Origin: Phycisphaeraceae bacterium
GTDB lineage: Bacteria; Planctomycetota; Phycisphaerae; Phycisphaerales; Phycisphaeraceae
NCBI GenBank assembly: GCA_029260655.1
Contig: JAJDCU010000023.1
Location: forward strand, 1-37,155
Length of the DNA: 37,155 bases
Direction: 5' to 3'
Shown here: one piece after another, positions 15,737-24,376 of the stretch
How the letters are laid out: the number at the start of each line of letters is the position of its first letter
Position numbering within the stretch: the stretch's first letter is position 1
Translations under genes and position numbers: made by a program
Notes under the pieces: model-generated
What the model was told of the DNA's origin: nothing
The model's input: only the letters and a program-made list of their open reading frames with translations
Database searches by the model: none

Positions 15737-15976
15737 CTTTTACGCATCCTAAAAAAACACTCGTGCATCAGCGATGCTCGCGTTCGGCGAACTCCGGGCG
15801 CGGCCGCCCGGGCCAAACCCGTTGGCTCTACGCTACGAACGAAGTAGAAATGGTCGAGGCTCCGTCTGAAAAACGGTTCACCGATTGACTGCGCGGCGGA
15901 TTGCCTACAAGCCCTCACATGATCTGTCGCTGGAGCGCTACAGAAGACATGGAAATGATCTGAGATCGAAACCCGG

Positions 15977-17188
15977 TCAGCGAGCGCGAAGCAGTTCGAC
16001 GATCGGCAGTTCGCCGACCAGCGGGCCCAGGTAGTCGCGGAAGCTGGGATCGATGTTGTTGCCGTGAACGATGTACTTGGGGTCCAGGGTCTGCGTTTTG
16101 GCGGCGACGTCGGTCAGTTCGATCCGTTTGTACTCGACCTCGTAGGGGTTGTTGCTGACGCGCTGGATGGCGATCGATCCGTCGCGTTCGCCTGAGAGGG
16201 CGAGTTCGGCGGCCTTGCGTCCCGCGAGGCGCGCCTCGTGCGCGTCGGTCTGTGAGACGCAACCGGCGAAGCAGCGCTGTAGGTACCCGAACGTGTCGGC
16301 ACGGATACGGGTGTCCGTGCCGAGATGCTCCTTGAGAACTTCGGAGAGGTAGTCACCCAACGCGCCGGTGCCCGAGAGCTGGACGTTGCCGTGGGCGTCT
16401 TTCTCTACATTGGCGGCGAGCTGGGTCATGATCGGCGTGCCTTCGTGGTTGTGGATGCCTTCGGAGACAGCGATCAGACACCGCCCCAGTCGGCCGTAGA
16501 TTTCGGCGACGTCGGCTTTGAACTGATCGATGTCGAAGGCGGCCTCGGGGACGTAGATCAGGTGCGGGCCGTCGTCGTCGTGCTGGCGTGCGAGCATGCT
16601 GGCGGCGGTGAGGAACCCGGCGTGCCTGCCCATGATGATGTTGATCTTGATCCCCGGGAGCGAGCGGTTGTCCAGGTTGTCGCCGATGAACGCATGCGCG
16701 ACGAACTTCGCCGCCGAGGCGAACCCGGGGGTGTGGTCGTTGTTGACCAGATCGTTGTCGATCGTCTTGGGGACGTGGAAGCTGCGCAGGTCGTACTTGT
16801 TTTTCCTGGCCAGCTCGTTGACGATCCGGCAGGTGTCTGAGCTGTCGTTGCCGCCGATATAGAAAAAGTAACGGACGTTGCGCTTGGCCAGGACATCGAA
16901 GATCTTCTTGCAGTATTCGGCGTCGGGCTTGTCGCGTGACGAGCCCAGCGCGGCCGAGGGCGTTTTGGCGATGCGGTCCAGCCGGTCGTGAGGAATGTCT
17001 TGCAGCTCGATGAAGTCGTTCTTGATGATGCCCGAGACGGCGTGGTGGGCGCCGAAGATTTTCTCGATACAGGGCGAGCCGGACAGCCCCTCGACCACAC
17101 CGACCAGGGACTGGTTGATGACCGCGGTGGGCCCGCCGGACTGGCCGATGATCGCGTTGCCTTTAAGGAGTGGGTTTTGCGATGTCAT
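15977..17188 (-). CDS. pfp: 6-phosphofructokinase, probably pyrophosphate-dependent
   Basis: This is the phosphofructokinase-family enzyme of glycolysis. The 403 residues contain the phosphoryl-donor loop GQSGGP (15-20), GGNDSS (112-117), PKTIDNDL (140-147), IMGRHAGFL and a C-terminal YKRIEL region. In the donor site, Asp follows Asn in GGND where ATP enzymes have Gly (GGDG), and Lys replaces Gly in PKTIDND (ATP enzymes have PGTIDND). Both substitutions are the established marks of pyrophosphate dependence, which makes the reaction reversible. It is cytosolic. A GGAG lies about 13 bases before the ATG at 17188. The gene is on the same strand as the rhomboid gene but 218 bases with hairpins separate them, so it is probably separate. 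Confidence 0.9.
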   Translation of the reverse strand: MTSQNPLLKGNAIIGQSGGPTAVINQSLVGVVEGLSGSPCIEKIFGAHHAVSGIIKNDFIELQDIPHDRLDRIAKTPSAALGSSRDKPDAEYCKKIFDVLAKRNVRYFFYIGGNDSSDTCRIVNELARKNKYDLRSFHVPKTIDNDLVNNDHTPGFASAAKFVAHAFIGDNLDNRSLPGIKINIIMGRHAGFLTAASMLARQHDDDGPHLIYVPEAAFDIDQFKADVAEIYGRLGRCLIAVSEGIHNHEGTPIMTQLAANVEKDAHGNVQLSGTGALGDYLSEVLKEHLGTDTRIRADTFGYLQRCFAGCVSQTDAHEARLAGRKAAELALSGERDGSIAIQRVSNNPYEVEYKRIELTDVAAKTQTLDPKYIVHGNNIDPSFRDYLGPLVGELPIVELLRAR

Positions 17189-17280
17189 GGTGCTTGGACT
17201 CCGTCGTTTCGGTGCTTGCCCACGGATAAACAGCTGCTTATCACGGGCGTTACGGCTCGTTTAGGGGGGTATTCATGCCC

Positions 17281-17339
17281 GTGTGCTGGCGGCCGGGGAT
17301 CGGGGATCACATATTTTAGGAGATCAGAGGCCGGCACAC
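17281..17339. repeat. inverted repeat between rhomboid and phosphofructokinase genes
   Basis: GTGTGCTGGC (17281-17290) pairs with GCCGGCACAC (17330-17339), with one G-T pair and a 39-nt loop containing GGATCGGGGATC. It could be a regulatory stem in the phosphofructokinase leader. Confidence 0.45.
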
Positions 17340-17374
17340 AAAGACGGGGAATGCGGCCGGTGGCCTCGGTCTTG

Positions 17375-17393
17375 GGCGGGGAAAGAACCCGCC
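17375..17393 (-). terminator. weak hairpin after the rhomboid gene
   Basis: GGCGGG/CCCGCC 6-bp stem with a 7-nt loop, 14 bases after the stop codon of the rhomboid gene on the minus strand. No U-run follows, so termination is only suggested. Confidence 0.35.
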
Positions 17394-17406
17394 TGGGCGG
17401 ACCCGA

Positions 17407-18612
17407 TCAGCCGATCTCGTCGAGCACCTGTTTCGCCAGCGTCAGCTCGTCACCGTGGAGCCTGGGGACCGCCTGATTCAACAGCTCCTTGGCGCGCTGC
17501 CGCTGGTCGAGGTAACGCGCGAAGATCAGCCCCAGGATCAGTTGGACCTGTTGCCGATCGGCGTAATTTTTGTAGGTGACCAAAAAGAGTTGGTAAGCCC
17601 CGGCGGCGGCGGCGTAGCTGCCCTCGGACATGAGCTGGTTGGCGATATCCAACTGCTGTTGCTGGCCCATGACCTGCTCGGAGTCTTCCTGTAGCAGGTC
17701 GACATATAGCGACGCGGCCTTGGGCATGTCGTGGTCGGTCAGCGCGGCGCTGATGGCGGCTCTTGCTTTCATCAGCCGGGCCTCTTGCTCGGTGACCGGC
17801 GGGGCCTTGGCACTTTTACCCGGTGGGTCGCCGGGCTTGCCGTGTTCCCACGGGCGGTAACCCTGCCGTGTCATCCGGGTGAACTGGGCACGGCGTCGGC
17901 GGCGCTCGATCAGGGCGAGCATGTCGTAGGGTTCGCGCGGGAGGATACGACCCATGAGCAGCCCCATCCCGATGGCGAAACCGTAGGCGTAGCCCGCCAG
18001 GTGCGCCAGGTACGCCACGCCACTGGCCCCCCATACCTGGAACATCGCATCCTGGGCGACCCGGAACAGGATCAGCAGCATGCTGGATACCTCAAACGCC
18101 CCGAAGAAGATAAGCCAGTAGACGATCGTGACGTTCGAAAGCGGGAACAGCGCCAGGTAGGCCCCGGTGACGCCCGCGACCGCGCCGCTGGCGCCCAGGA
18201 CGGGGTTCAATTCGATCAGCCCGTGGCCCAGCCCCGCGACCACGCCCCCCGCCAGGTAGAAAAACAAGTACCCAACCTTGCCCAGCCGATCCTCCACGCC
18301 GTTGCCGAACACGTAGAGGAATATCATGTTCATAATCAGGTGCATCCAGTTCGCGTGCAGGAACTGGTAGCTGAAGTACTGCCACACGCTGCCATCGCCG
18401 GGAAGCAGGTAGTAGTTCAGGATCCCGGGCCGAGGCGGGATCGTTATGCTGGGGTCCTGCTGCGCCAGGTCAAGCACCGCGAAGTAATTACCGACCCGCG
18501 CCACGTGGTTCGCGGTGAGGATGAAGACGGCAACGTTGATAAAGATCAGCGCGTAGTTGACCCACGGCGTTTGCTTGAGTTGGCGGTCGGTGCTGGTGGG
18601 GAAGAAGATCAT
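17407..18612 (-). CDS. rhomboid-family intramembrane serine protease with C-terminal TPR-like domain
   Basis: A polytopic protease that cuts membrane proteins within the bilayer. From the ATG at 18612 (MIFFPTSTDRQLKQTPWVNY) it has 401 residues. Six or so membrane segments span 18-222. HANWMHLIMNM (86-96) is the oxyanion-side motif of helix 2; GASGA (140-144) holds the catalytic Ser142 and AHLAGYAYG (203-211) the catalytic His204, so the dyad is intact. A cytoplasmic linker with Arg-rich RRRRRAQ leads to TPR-like helices (about 280-395). An in-frame start at 18771 would add 53 Ser/Gly/Arg-rich residues and overlap nothing essential; I consider it false because the hydrophilic extension is unlike rhomboids. 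It lies 82 bases after the zinc-ribbon gene, probably one transcript. Confidence 0.92.
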   Translation of the reverse strand: MIFFPTSTDRQLKQTPWVNYALIFINVAVFILTANHVARVGNYFAVLDLAQQDPSITIPPRPGILNYYLLPGDGSVWQYFSYQFLHANWMHLIMNMIFLYVFGNGVEDRLGKVGYLFFYLAGGVVAGLGHGLIELNPVLGASGAVAGVTGAYLALFPLSNVTIVYWLIFFGAFEVSSMLLILFRVAQDAMFQVWGASGVAYLAHLAGYAYGFAIGMGLLMGRILPREPYDMLALIERRRRRAQFTRMTRQGYRPWEHGKPGDPPGKSAKAPPVTEQEARLMKARAAISAALTDHDMPKAASLYVDLLQEDSEQVMGQQQQLDIANQLMSEGSYAAAAGAYQLFLVTYKNYADRQQVQLILGLIFARYLDQRQRAKELLNQAVPRLHGDELTLAKQVLDEIG

Positions 18613-18694
18613 CGCTTTGTCGGGTCGTGCGGTTGTCGTGGATGAAGCCCCGGCGCAGGCGAGTTTTGTCCGCCTGCCCGTGCCCGTCCCGGAG

Positions 18695-19909
18695 TTATTC
18701 CCCGGCCGCGGCGACCGACCACCGGTCGATCCGCCACGATGGGGTAACGGCCGTGCGTGTGTAGAACTCAATCAGTTTGCCGGGCTTGATCGGCATCTGC
18801 CAATGCGTCTTCCACCGGCGAAGCGGCTCGTCTGTTGAACTCCAGGCGGTGATCACCAGCACGGCCTGCTCGATGGTCTCGCCGGTGTCGTTCTCGATGA
18901 GGATGCGTGTCATCGTGTCGGCGCCCTGGCCATGCTGCTCGATCTCGACAAGTTCGATGGGTATGGCTGGGGCCAGCGCTTCGTTGACCTGGATCGACCA
19001 GAACGCGTCCAGCGCTCTCGGGTCCAGGTCCGCGGGGATCGGCACACGGATCAGCATCGGCTGATCCTGGCTGACCATGGCGACGGGGAGGGTCGTCCGC
19101 GCCCGCTCCAGGCCCTGTCGGTCGACCAGCGACACCGTCAGTTCCGCGTCCACGATCACCCCCGGGTGCTCGGTGACGACCCGGCCGATGTAGTCGATCC
19201 CGCCGGCCTGCGATGCCGTCAACCCGTCACCCGCGATCGAGATCAACGCGTCCGTGTGAGCCGTTGCTTGATACGGCCGGTTGGGCCGTTGCCATGGGTT
19301 GTGCGCCAGGGCCTGTGATGGCGTCAGGGGCAGGTCTTGATACGTCGGGCCTTCGTACACGGGCTCGGGCTCGGGCAGGGGCTCGGGCAGTTCGACGGGC
19401 GCTTGCTGATATTGGGGGTACCAGGTGGTGAACCATATCCCCCCGCCCAACAGCGCCAGGGCCACAGCGCAAGCAGCCAGAAGCAGGTAGCCGCTGCGCG
19501 CCGCGCCGGCCTTTTTCTCCTTTGGGGGGGCTTTCGGGGCCGGGACCGAGTCCGGGGTGATCTTGATCGGCCGAGGCCGCGGGTCTTTGGCCGGGGCCAG
19601 CGTCTCGTAATCGTGGAACTTGCTGTCGCGGTCTTGGGCCGCTTCACGCTGCATCATCTCCGACAGGCCCGACACCCCGGGGATGCCGCCGTCCTTGGCC
19701 GGGTCGGCCGAATCCGGTGGTGGGGGCGCTTGATCCGTCAAAGACCCCGACCCATCGGCGGCAGGTGAGTCGGGCGCGGGCACACGGTGGATGTGAGATG
19801 CGTCGATGAGATACCGGTGTGCGCAGGATTCACAAGTCACCGCCGCGCCAACGCGGACGAACGGGGAACTGACAACAGCGCGGCAGGATGGGCAAGTTAC
19901 TTCATACAC
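18695..19909 (-). CDS. zinc-ribbon, single-pass membrane protein of unknown function
   Basis: The 404-residue protein starts with a zinc ribbon (CPSC at 6-9, CESC at 26-29), followed by an acidic Pro/Ser-rich linker (42-135), a basic stretch (PPKEKKAGAAR), one membrane segment (about 140-161) and an extracytoplasmic domain (about 165-404). That domain is beta-rich with conserved-looking Trp residues near the end (ITAWSS, RRWKTHWQMPIKPGK, SWRIDRW). Proteins of this shape, with a cytosolic zinc ribbon and exported beta domain, occur in planctomycetes without assigned function. The start is GTG at 19909; a TAGACT 8 bases upstream suggests a leaderless message. Linkage with the rhomboid gene raises the possibility that it is a substrate or partner, which is only a guess. 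Confidence 0.75.
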   Translation of the reverse strand: MYEVTCPSCRAVVSSPFVRVGAAVTCESCAHRYLIDASHIHRVPAPDSPAADGSGSLTDQAPPPPDSADPAKDGGIPGVSGLSEMMQREAAQDRDSKFHDYETLAPAKDPRPRPIKITPDSVPAPKAPPKEKKAGAARSGYLLLAACAVALALLGGGIWFTTWYPQYQQAPVELPEPLPEPEPVYEGPTYQDLPLTPSQALAHNPWQRPNRPYQATAHTDALISIAGDGLTASQAGGIDYIGRVVTEHPGVIVDAELTVSLVDRQGLERARTTLPVAMVSQDQPMLIRVPIPADLDPRALDAFWSIQVNEALAPAIPIELVEIEQHGQGADTMTRILIENDTGETIEQAVLVITAWSSTDEPLRRWKTHWQMPIKPGKLIEFYTRTAVTPSWRIDRWSVAAAGE

Positions 19910-19917
19910 AGTGTGTC

Positions 19918-19923
19918 AGTCTA
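19918..19923 (-). promoter_or_regulatory. candidate -10 element, leaderless zinc-ribbon gene
   Basis: TAGACT on the minus strand ends 8 bases before the GTG start at 19909. No good -35 is seen. Confidence 0.3.
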
Positions 19924-19981
19924 CTTTATCAGCCAGGGGGGCCCGGAACCAATAGCCCGAGGTCAAAGGGGGGGTTGCCCC

Positions 19982-19987
19982 TATAAT
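19982..19987 (+). promoter_or_regulatory. consensus -10 box of moaA, suggesting a leaderless mRNA
   Basis: A perfect TATAAT ends 7 bases before the moaA ATG at 19995, so transcription should begin at or next to the A of the start codon. There is no clear -35 (GAGGTC at the expected spacing) and no usable Shine-Dalgarno. Confidence 0.55.
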
Positions 19988-19994
19988 AACCAGG

Positions 19995-21083
19995 ATGACG
20001 ATCGCTCTTCCGATCCTCGACGTGGGCCCGCAGCGCCCCAGCTATGCCCAGGGGCCACGCAGCCTCGGGTCGGTCAGGCTGCTTCGGCTGTCGATCACCG
20101 ATCGGTGCAACCTGCGGTGTGTCTACTGCATGCCCGAGGACGGGGTCAGCTTCTACGACCGCAAAGACCTGCTGGACGCCCGGCAGATCGTCGCTGTCGC
20201 CGACGCGGCACGGTCGATCGGCGTCAGCCATTTCAAGGTCACCGGCGGCGAGCCGACCGTCCGCGGCGACCTGGTTTCGATTATCCAAGGCCTCAAGGCC
20301 CTCGACCCCGACGACCTGTCTATGACGACCAACGGCGTGCTGCTGCCGAGGTTGGCCGGGGACCTCAAACGCGCCGGGCTCGACCGGATGACGATCAGTT
20401 GGGATTCGATGAAGCCGCAGGTGTTCCAGGCCCTGACCGGGCGGCGGGGCTACAGCCTAAACGACCTGCACCGCGGGATCGAAGCCGCACAGGACGCCGG
20501 GTTCGACAGGCTTAAGTTCAACGTCGTGGTGGTCGGCGGTGTCAACGATCAGGAGGTCGTGGACTTCGCCAGGCTGACGCTCGATCGGCCCTGGACCGTG
20601 CGATTCATCGAGTACATGCCGTTGGGCGAGAGCCAGCTGCTGGCCGACGGGCTTGATACGGCTAACCTGTACACCGTCGATAACGGTCTTGTCGCCGACA
20701 GGATCGAACAGGCGCTGGGGCCGATGCGGCCGATCGGTCAGGCAGAGAACCCGCTTGGCGGATCGACGGGTGAGCCGGGGGAACCGGGGGTGGGGCCGGC
20801 CCAGGTCTTCTCACTCCCCGGCGCACGCGGACGGGTCGGGTTTATCTCAGCGATGAGCCGGCCGTTCTGTGAGCGCTGTAACCGCCTGAGGCTGACCGCG
20901 ACCGGGCAACTGCGGGCGTGCCTGTTCGACGGGGGCGAGGTCGATGCGCTGGCGGCGCTTAGCCGGCGCGGTGGGGGCGGCAACCGCAAACAGATCATCG
21001 AGCAGATGGCCCGATGCGTCGCGCAAAAGCCCGACACGCATTCCGGACACGGCGGCTGGCAGATGAGCCGGGTCGGCGGGTAG
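19995..21083 (+). CDS. moaA: GTP 3',8-cyclase MoaA
   Basis: MoaA is a radical-SAM enzyme that, with MoaC, turns GTP into cyclic pyranopterin monophosphate, the first step of molybdenum cofactor synthesis. The 362 residues contain the radical-SAM cluster site CNLRCVYC (Cys38, Cys42, Cys45), TGGEP (83-87), and the second 4Fe-4S site FCERCNRLRLTATGQLRACLF in part (Cys292, Cys295, Cys309). The protein ends in MSRVGG, the conserved double-Gly tail needed for activity. A Gly/Pro-rich loop (253-268) is a local expansion, and SWDSM replaces the usual SLDSL. No other cofactor genes are close. The gene starts right behind a TATAAT box and shares an 85-base divergent promoter region with the zinc-ribbon gene. 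Confidence 0.96.
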   Translation: MTIALPILDVGPQRPSYAQGPRSLGSVRLLRLSITDRCNLRCVYCMPEDGVSFYDRKDLLDARQIVAVADAARSIGVSHFKVTGGEPTVRGDLVSIIQGLKALDPDDLSMTTNGVLLPRLAGDLKRAGLDRMTISWDSMKPQVFQALTGRRGYSLNDLHRGIEAAQDAGFDRLKFNVVVVGGVNDQEVVDFARLTLDRPWTVRFIEYMPLGESQLLADGLDTANLYTVDNGLVADRIEQALGPMRPIGQAENPLGGSTGEPGEPGVGPAQVFSLPGARGRVGFISAMSRPFCERCNRLRLTATGQLRACLFDGGEVDALAALSRRGGGGNRKQIIEQMARCVAQKPDTHSGHGGWQMSRVGG

Positions 21084-21108
21084 ATCGCCACCGGGCGCAC
21101 TTCGCCGG

Positions 21109-21114
21109 TAGAAT
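21109..21114 (+). promoter_or_regulatory. candidate -10 box of the mutarotase gene, leaderless
   Basis: TAGAAT ends 6 bases before the ATG at 21121, the same arrangement as in moaA upstream. The CGGG before the ATG is not a Shine-Dalgarno. Confidence 0.4.
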
Positions 21115-21120
21115 CCCGGG

Positions 21121-22008
21121 ATGAGCCCACAACTGTCTATCGATGAACTTAATAATCAGTTCGCGATCCCCAATGCGCTGGCGTTTGAGACCGGTGGCGG
21201 GGGGCTGGCCTGCGCGGTGGTGCAGACCGGACACGCCGCCGCGAGGGTGTACCTGCAAGGGGCCCACGTCACGGACTATCAACCAGCGGGACACGAGCCC
21301 GTGATCTTCACCAGCGCGGCGTCGGGTTACGGCCCGGGCAAGGCGATCCGCGGCGGCGTGCCGATCTGCTTCCCATGGTTCGGGCCGCACCCGACCGACA
21401 AGTCGGCACCGTCACACGGCCCGGCGCGGATCAGCGCGTGGGAGCTGGCCGACGTCAAGCACCGCGACATGGGCTTGACACTCAGGTTCGGGGCGACGTT
21501 CGAACCGTTTGCGGTCAGCCATGAGGTGACGTTCGGCCCGGACCTGCGGATGACGTTATCCGTGCGGAACACGTCGCAAGAGGCGCAGACATTCGAGGCC
21601 GCACAACACACCTACCTAACCGTCGGCGATATCCATAACATCGAGATCAAAGGCCTTGAAGGGACCGACTATCTGGATAAAGTCGACGGGCACAAGCGCA
21701 AGAACCAGGGCGCAGCGCCGGTGCGTTTTACCGGCGAGACCGACCGGGTGTATCTGGACACACCGTCGACGTGCATGCTTGGCGATCCGGGGATGGCCCG
21801 AACCATCACGATTAGTAAAGCCGGGTCCGAAAGCACGGTCATCTGGAACCCCTGGTCGCAAAAGGCCAAGGCGATGAGCGACCTGGGCGACGATGACTGG
21901 CTTAGGATGGTGTGCATCGAGACCGCCAACGCCGGACCCAACGCGGTCACGGTCGATCCGAACCGGTCGCACACGATGGCCACAACGATCGCGGTCCAGC
22001 GGCTGTAG
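21121..22008 (+). CDS. D-hexose-6-phosphate mutarotase, YeaD family
   Basis: This aldose-1-epimerase-like enzyme interconverts alpha and beta anomers of glucose 6-phosphate and related sugars. The 295 residues show LQGAHVTDYQP (45-55), IRGGVPICFPWFGPHP (76-91), SHGPAR (98-103, catalytic His99), AQHTYLTVGDI (a second His) and the VCIETANA segment with the probable catalytic Glu. All active-site motifs of the family are present. It is cytosolic. It begins 37 bases after moaA and has its own -10-like box, so it may be read both ways; a link with cofactor synthesis is not implied. It converges on the 725-residue gene across a hairpin-rich element. Confidence 0.93.
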   Translation: MSPQLSIDELNNQFAIPNALAFETGGGGLACAVVQTGHAAARVYLQGAHVTDYQPAGHEPVIFTSAASGYGPGKAIRGGVPICFPWFGPHPTDKSAPSHGPARISAWELADVKHRDMGLTLRFGATFEPFAVSHEVTFGPDLRMTLSVRNTSQEAQTFEAAQHTYLTVGDIHNIEIKGLEGTDYLDKVDGHKRKNQGAAPVRFTGETDRVYLDTPSTCMLGDPGMARTITISKAGSESTVIWNPWSQKAKAMSDLGDDDWLRMVCIETANAGPNAVTVDPNRSHTMATTIAVQRL

Positions 22009-22042
22009 CCATGACTATCGGCGCAGCTTTGGGTGTCCCGTA

Positions 22043-22162
22043 AGAGCACTCTCCACGCATGGCAGTCCTCGTGGTCATAGCCGCCGGCTTACAGCCGACG
22101 AGTCCGCCATCAATAAAGATGGCGGCTATCAAGACACGCGACAGATGGATTGAGAATGCTCT
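22043..22162. repeat. 120-bp imperfect palindrome between convergent genes
   Basis: AGAGCACTCTC (22043-22053) and GAGAATGCTCT (22152-22162) are inverted repeats at 10 of 11 positions. Inside, ATAGCCGCC (22077-22085) pairs with GGCGGCTAT (22121-22129), CCGCCATC (22104-22111) with GATGGCGG (22118-22125), and CGGCT with AGCCG (22085-22097). It reaches the stop codon of the minus-strand gene and could act as a two-way terminator or be a MITE-like element. Confidence 0.65.
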
Positions 22163-24338
22163 AATGACGCTTGATGGTGGACGAGTCGACTTCTTCGCCG
22201 GTCTGCGCGGGTGTCTGGTCGGCCCCCTTGGACGCGTCCTGCTCGGGCATGGGAGGCGGGGGGAACATCCGGTCGGCGTTCAACCCGGCGGCGGCGGCGT
22301 GCTCGATGACCGTCTCGCGGAACCGCGGGTACGCCACGGCACGGAACTGCGACGGCGAGTTGGCGTAGACCTGTGCACGCTCGAGCAGGTCGTATCGGGG
22401 CGAGCGCATGTACGTGACGTAGGTGTCGCCCAACAGTTGCTCGAAACTCGTCCAGTTCACCAGCCGGCTGCGCCCGCCGGGCGCGGTGGGGTTGGCGTAG
22501 CCACGCTCACGGATCAACTTCTCTTCGACGCCGCGTGCGATCTCCAGGAAGTTCTGGAAGATGTCGTACCGTGCGACGGCCAGACCCTCGCGGAAGCTCT
22601 GGAACAGCAACATCTCGATGAACGGCCTGCCGACCTGATCGGCCATCTGCCAGTCGTCGCGGATCTCGGTGACGATCAGGTCTTCCAATGTCAGCTTGTA
22701 TCGGCCCGAGTACTTGTTGTGCGGCTTGTCCCCGTAGAGTTTGCGTAGCTCGTCGTAGTATTTCTGAGATTGTTCCTGGTCGCCGTAGAGGTATGAGTAG
22801 AGGATCGCGCGGAGCAGGAAGTTCTCGTGGCCCTGCTCGAAGGACTTTTGGTTCCCCCCGCCGGCAAAGTCGATGGACAGGGATCGCTCGTTCGCCTCGA
22901 CCAGCGCCTTGCCATAGGCGTCGATGAACCGCGGGTCGGGCACGGTGTCGAACCGCCCCGTCATGGGGTTGTAGTTGATGCTGCCCGAGTGCATCAGCAT
23001 CTGAAGGGCGTGGATGATCTGACGGTCGGTATTGAGCACGTCGATCTTGGTTTTGTGTTTCAATTCCCCGGCCTTCTCGACACCGACCGCCGCCCAGTAG
23101 CAGGCGTGGCTCGCGGCGTGGCGCCAGTCCATCGGGCCGAACTTGACCGTCAGGTCGTACATCCGAAGCGGGTCCATGTGGTAGTCTTCCAGGAGGACCT
23201 TGGCCTGGAGGTAAGGGACCAGCCCAGCGAACCCCTGAGCGTACTGCGGGTCCAGCAGCATCTGGTAGAGCTGTCGCTCGCGGTCACTTAAGAACGGCCC
23301 GCTGGGTCCCACGAGTTGTCGCGGATCGACGTACCGGTCGAACATGAGCAGTCGCCCTATTGCGCGCAGGGTCTGCTGGTCGATCTGGTACCCCGCTTCG
23401 CGGAGCAGCGCCACCACCTGCCGGGTCTGTGGGGCGTCTTCGTACAGAAGGGTCAGCGGGTCGCGCATCGACCGAACGACAAGAGCCCGGGCGTGCTCGG
23501 CGATCGGGGCCAGCTGCTTGGCCAGATCCGGGTCTTCCTGCTGGTATCGGGCGATGAGCCGGTCGATCTCGCCGCTGAACTGCGCCAAGTTTTTGCTCAG
23601 CGCTTCTTCGAGGTCATGCGCCTCGTCGGGCTGGTGATCCCGGATCGCGTCGATGATCTCCAGGACGCCGTCGCGGATCTGCAGGGTCGGGCGGTCGAAG
23701 GCGAAGTATTGATCCGCGGCCAGCACGATCGGCTTGAAGCCCACCACGGCCTGCTCATGGGTCGCCCCCTCGGTCGACGCGCCCAGCATCTCCTGCCACT
23801 GCTCGGCGTGTTTGATCTTGTAGTACAGGTTCATGTCGTCGGCTCGCTGGCCGACCTTGTGGAAATACGTCCAAGCGAGCTGGCGGTAGATCGCGACGTT
23901 GTTGGGGTTGTAGACGATCCCCTCGTCGCGCAGGAGCTTGATGCCTTTGTAGACCCAGTCCCACCGCTCCTCGGCGGTGTGGGTGATCACGGAGATGTTG
24001 TAGGACATGTTCCAGGACTGGAAGACCCAGACCTGCCCGAACCTGGGCTGGAGCGTGGTGATCCACTGGGCGGTGGTGTTGGCCTCGAAGAGCTTGCCCT
24101 CTTGCTTGAGCTTCTCGGCGCGGTACCACAGGAAGTCGGCGGCCAGGCCCCGGAACGTACCCATCGCGGCGGCGAGGACGGCGTACTTCGGGGGCATGCT
24201 GTCACCGGTGCGCGTCAGCAACACGATCTGAAGGTCGACGCGGCGCTGATTGATCGGCGCAACCAGCAGCGTCGAGCCCGCGATGCCTGCCGCGGCGATC
24301 GTCACGGCGGCGAGTTGTATCCATCGGTTACGGGTCAT
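22161..24338 (-). CDS. large membrane-anchored protein of the SPFH-ABC operon, TPR-like helical repeats suspected
   Basis: A 725-residue protein with one N-terminal membrane segment (about 7-28) and then an extracytoplasmic or periplasmic body. I recognise no catalytic motif. The sequence is helical and rich in Trp/Tyr: FRGLAADFLWYRAEKLKQEGK (62-82 in part), ITTLQPRFGQVWVFQSWNMSYN, and IVYNPNNVAIYRQLAWTYFHKVG resemble TPR-like turns, in which N-P-N-N and Y-x-x-L-A-W-x-Y stand out. It is the last gene of the operon, 38 bases after the ABC-2 permease, so it is probably the accessory subunit of that transporter. It could present or bind the exported substrate. No Shine-Dalgarno is visible. The tail (MFPPPPMPEQDASKG and on) is disordered. 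Confidence 0.75.
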   Translation of the reverse strand: MTRNRWIQLAAVTIAAAGIAGSTLLVAPINQRRVDLQIVLLTRTGDSMPPKYAVLAAAMGTFRGLAADFLWYRAEKLKQEGKLFEANTTAQWITTLQPRFGQVWVFQSWNMSYNISVITHTAEERWDWVYKGIKLLRDEGIVYNPNNVAIYRQLAWTYFHKVGQRADDMNLYYKIKHAEQWQEMLGASTEGATHEQAVVGFKPIVLAADQYFAFDRPTLQIRDGVLEIIDAIRDHQPDEAHDLEEALSKNLAQFSGEIDRLIARYQQEDPDLAKQLAPIAEHARALVVRSMRDPLTLLYEDAPQTRQVVALLREAGYQIDQQTLRAIGRLLMFDRYVDPRQLVGPSGPFLSDRERQLYQMLLDPQYAQGFAGLVPYLQAKVLLEDYHMDPLRMYDLTVKFGPMDWRHAASHACYWAAVGVEKAGELKHKTKIDVLNTDRQIIHALQMLMHSGSINYNPMTGRFDTVPDPRFIDAYGKALVEANERSLSIDFAGGGNQKSFEQGHENFLLRAILYSYLYGDQEQSQKYYDELRKLYGDKPHNKYSGRYKLTLEDLIVTEIRDDWQMADQVGRPFIEMLLFQSFREGLAVARYDIFQNFLEIARGVEEKLIRERGYANPTAPGGRSRLVNWTSFEQLLGDTYVTYMRSPRYDLLERAQVYANSPSQFRAVAYPRFRETVIEHAAAAGLNADRMFPPPPMPEQDASKGADQTPAQTGEEVDSSTIKRH

Positions 24339-24376
24339 GGGTATGGCTTACGTCTTCATGATCTCATACATACTAT

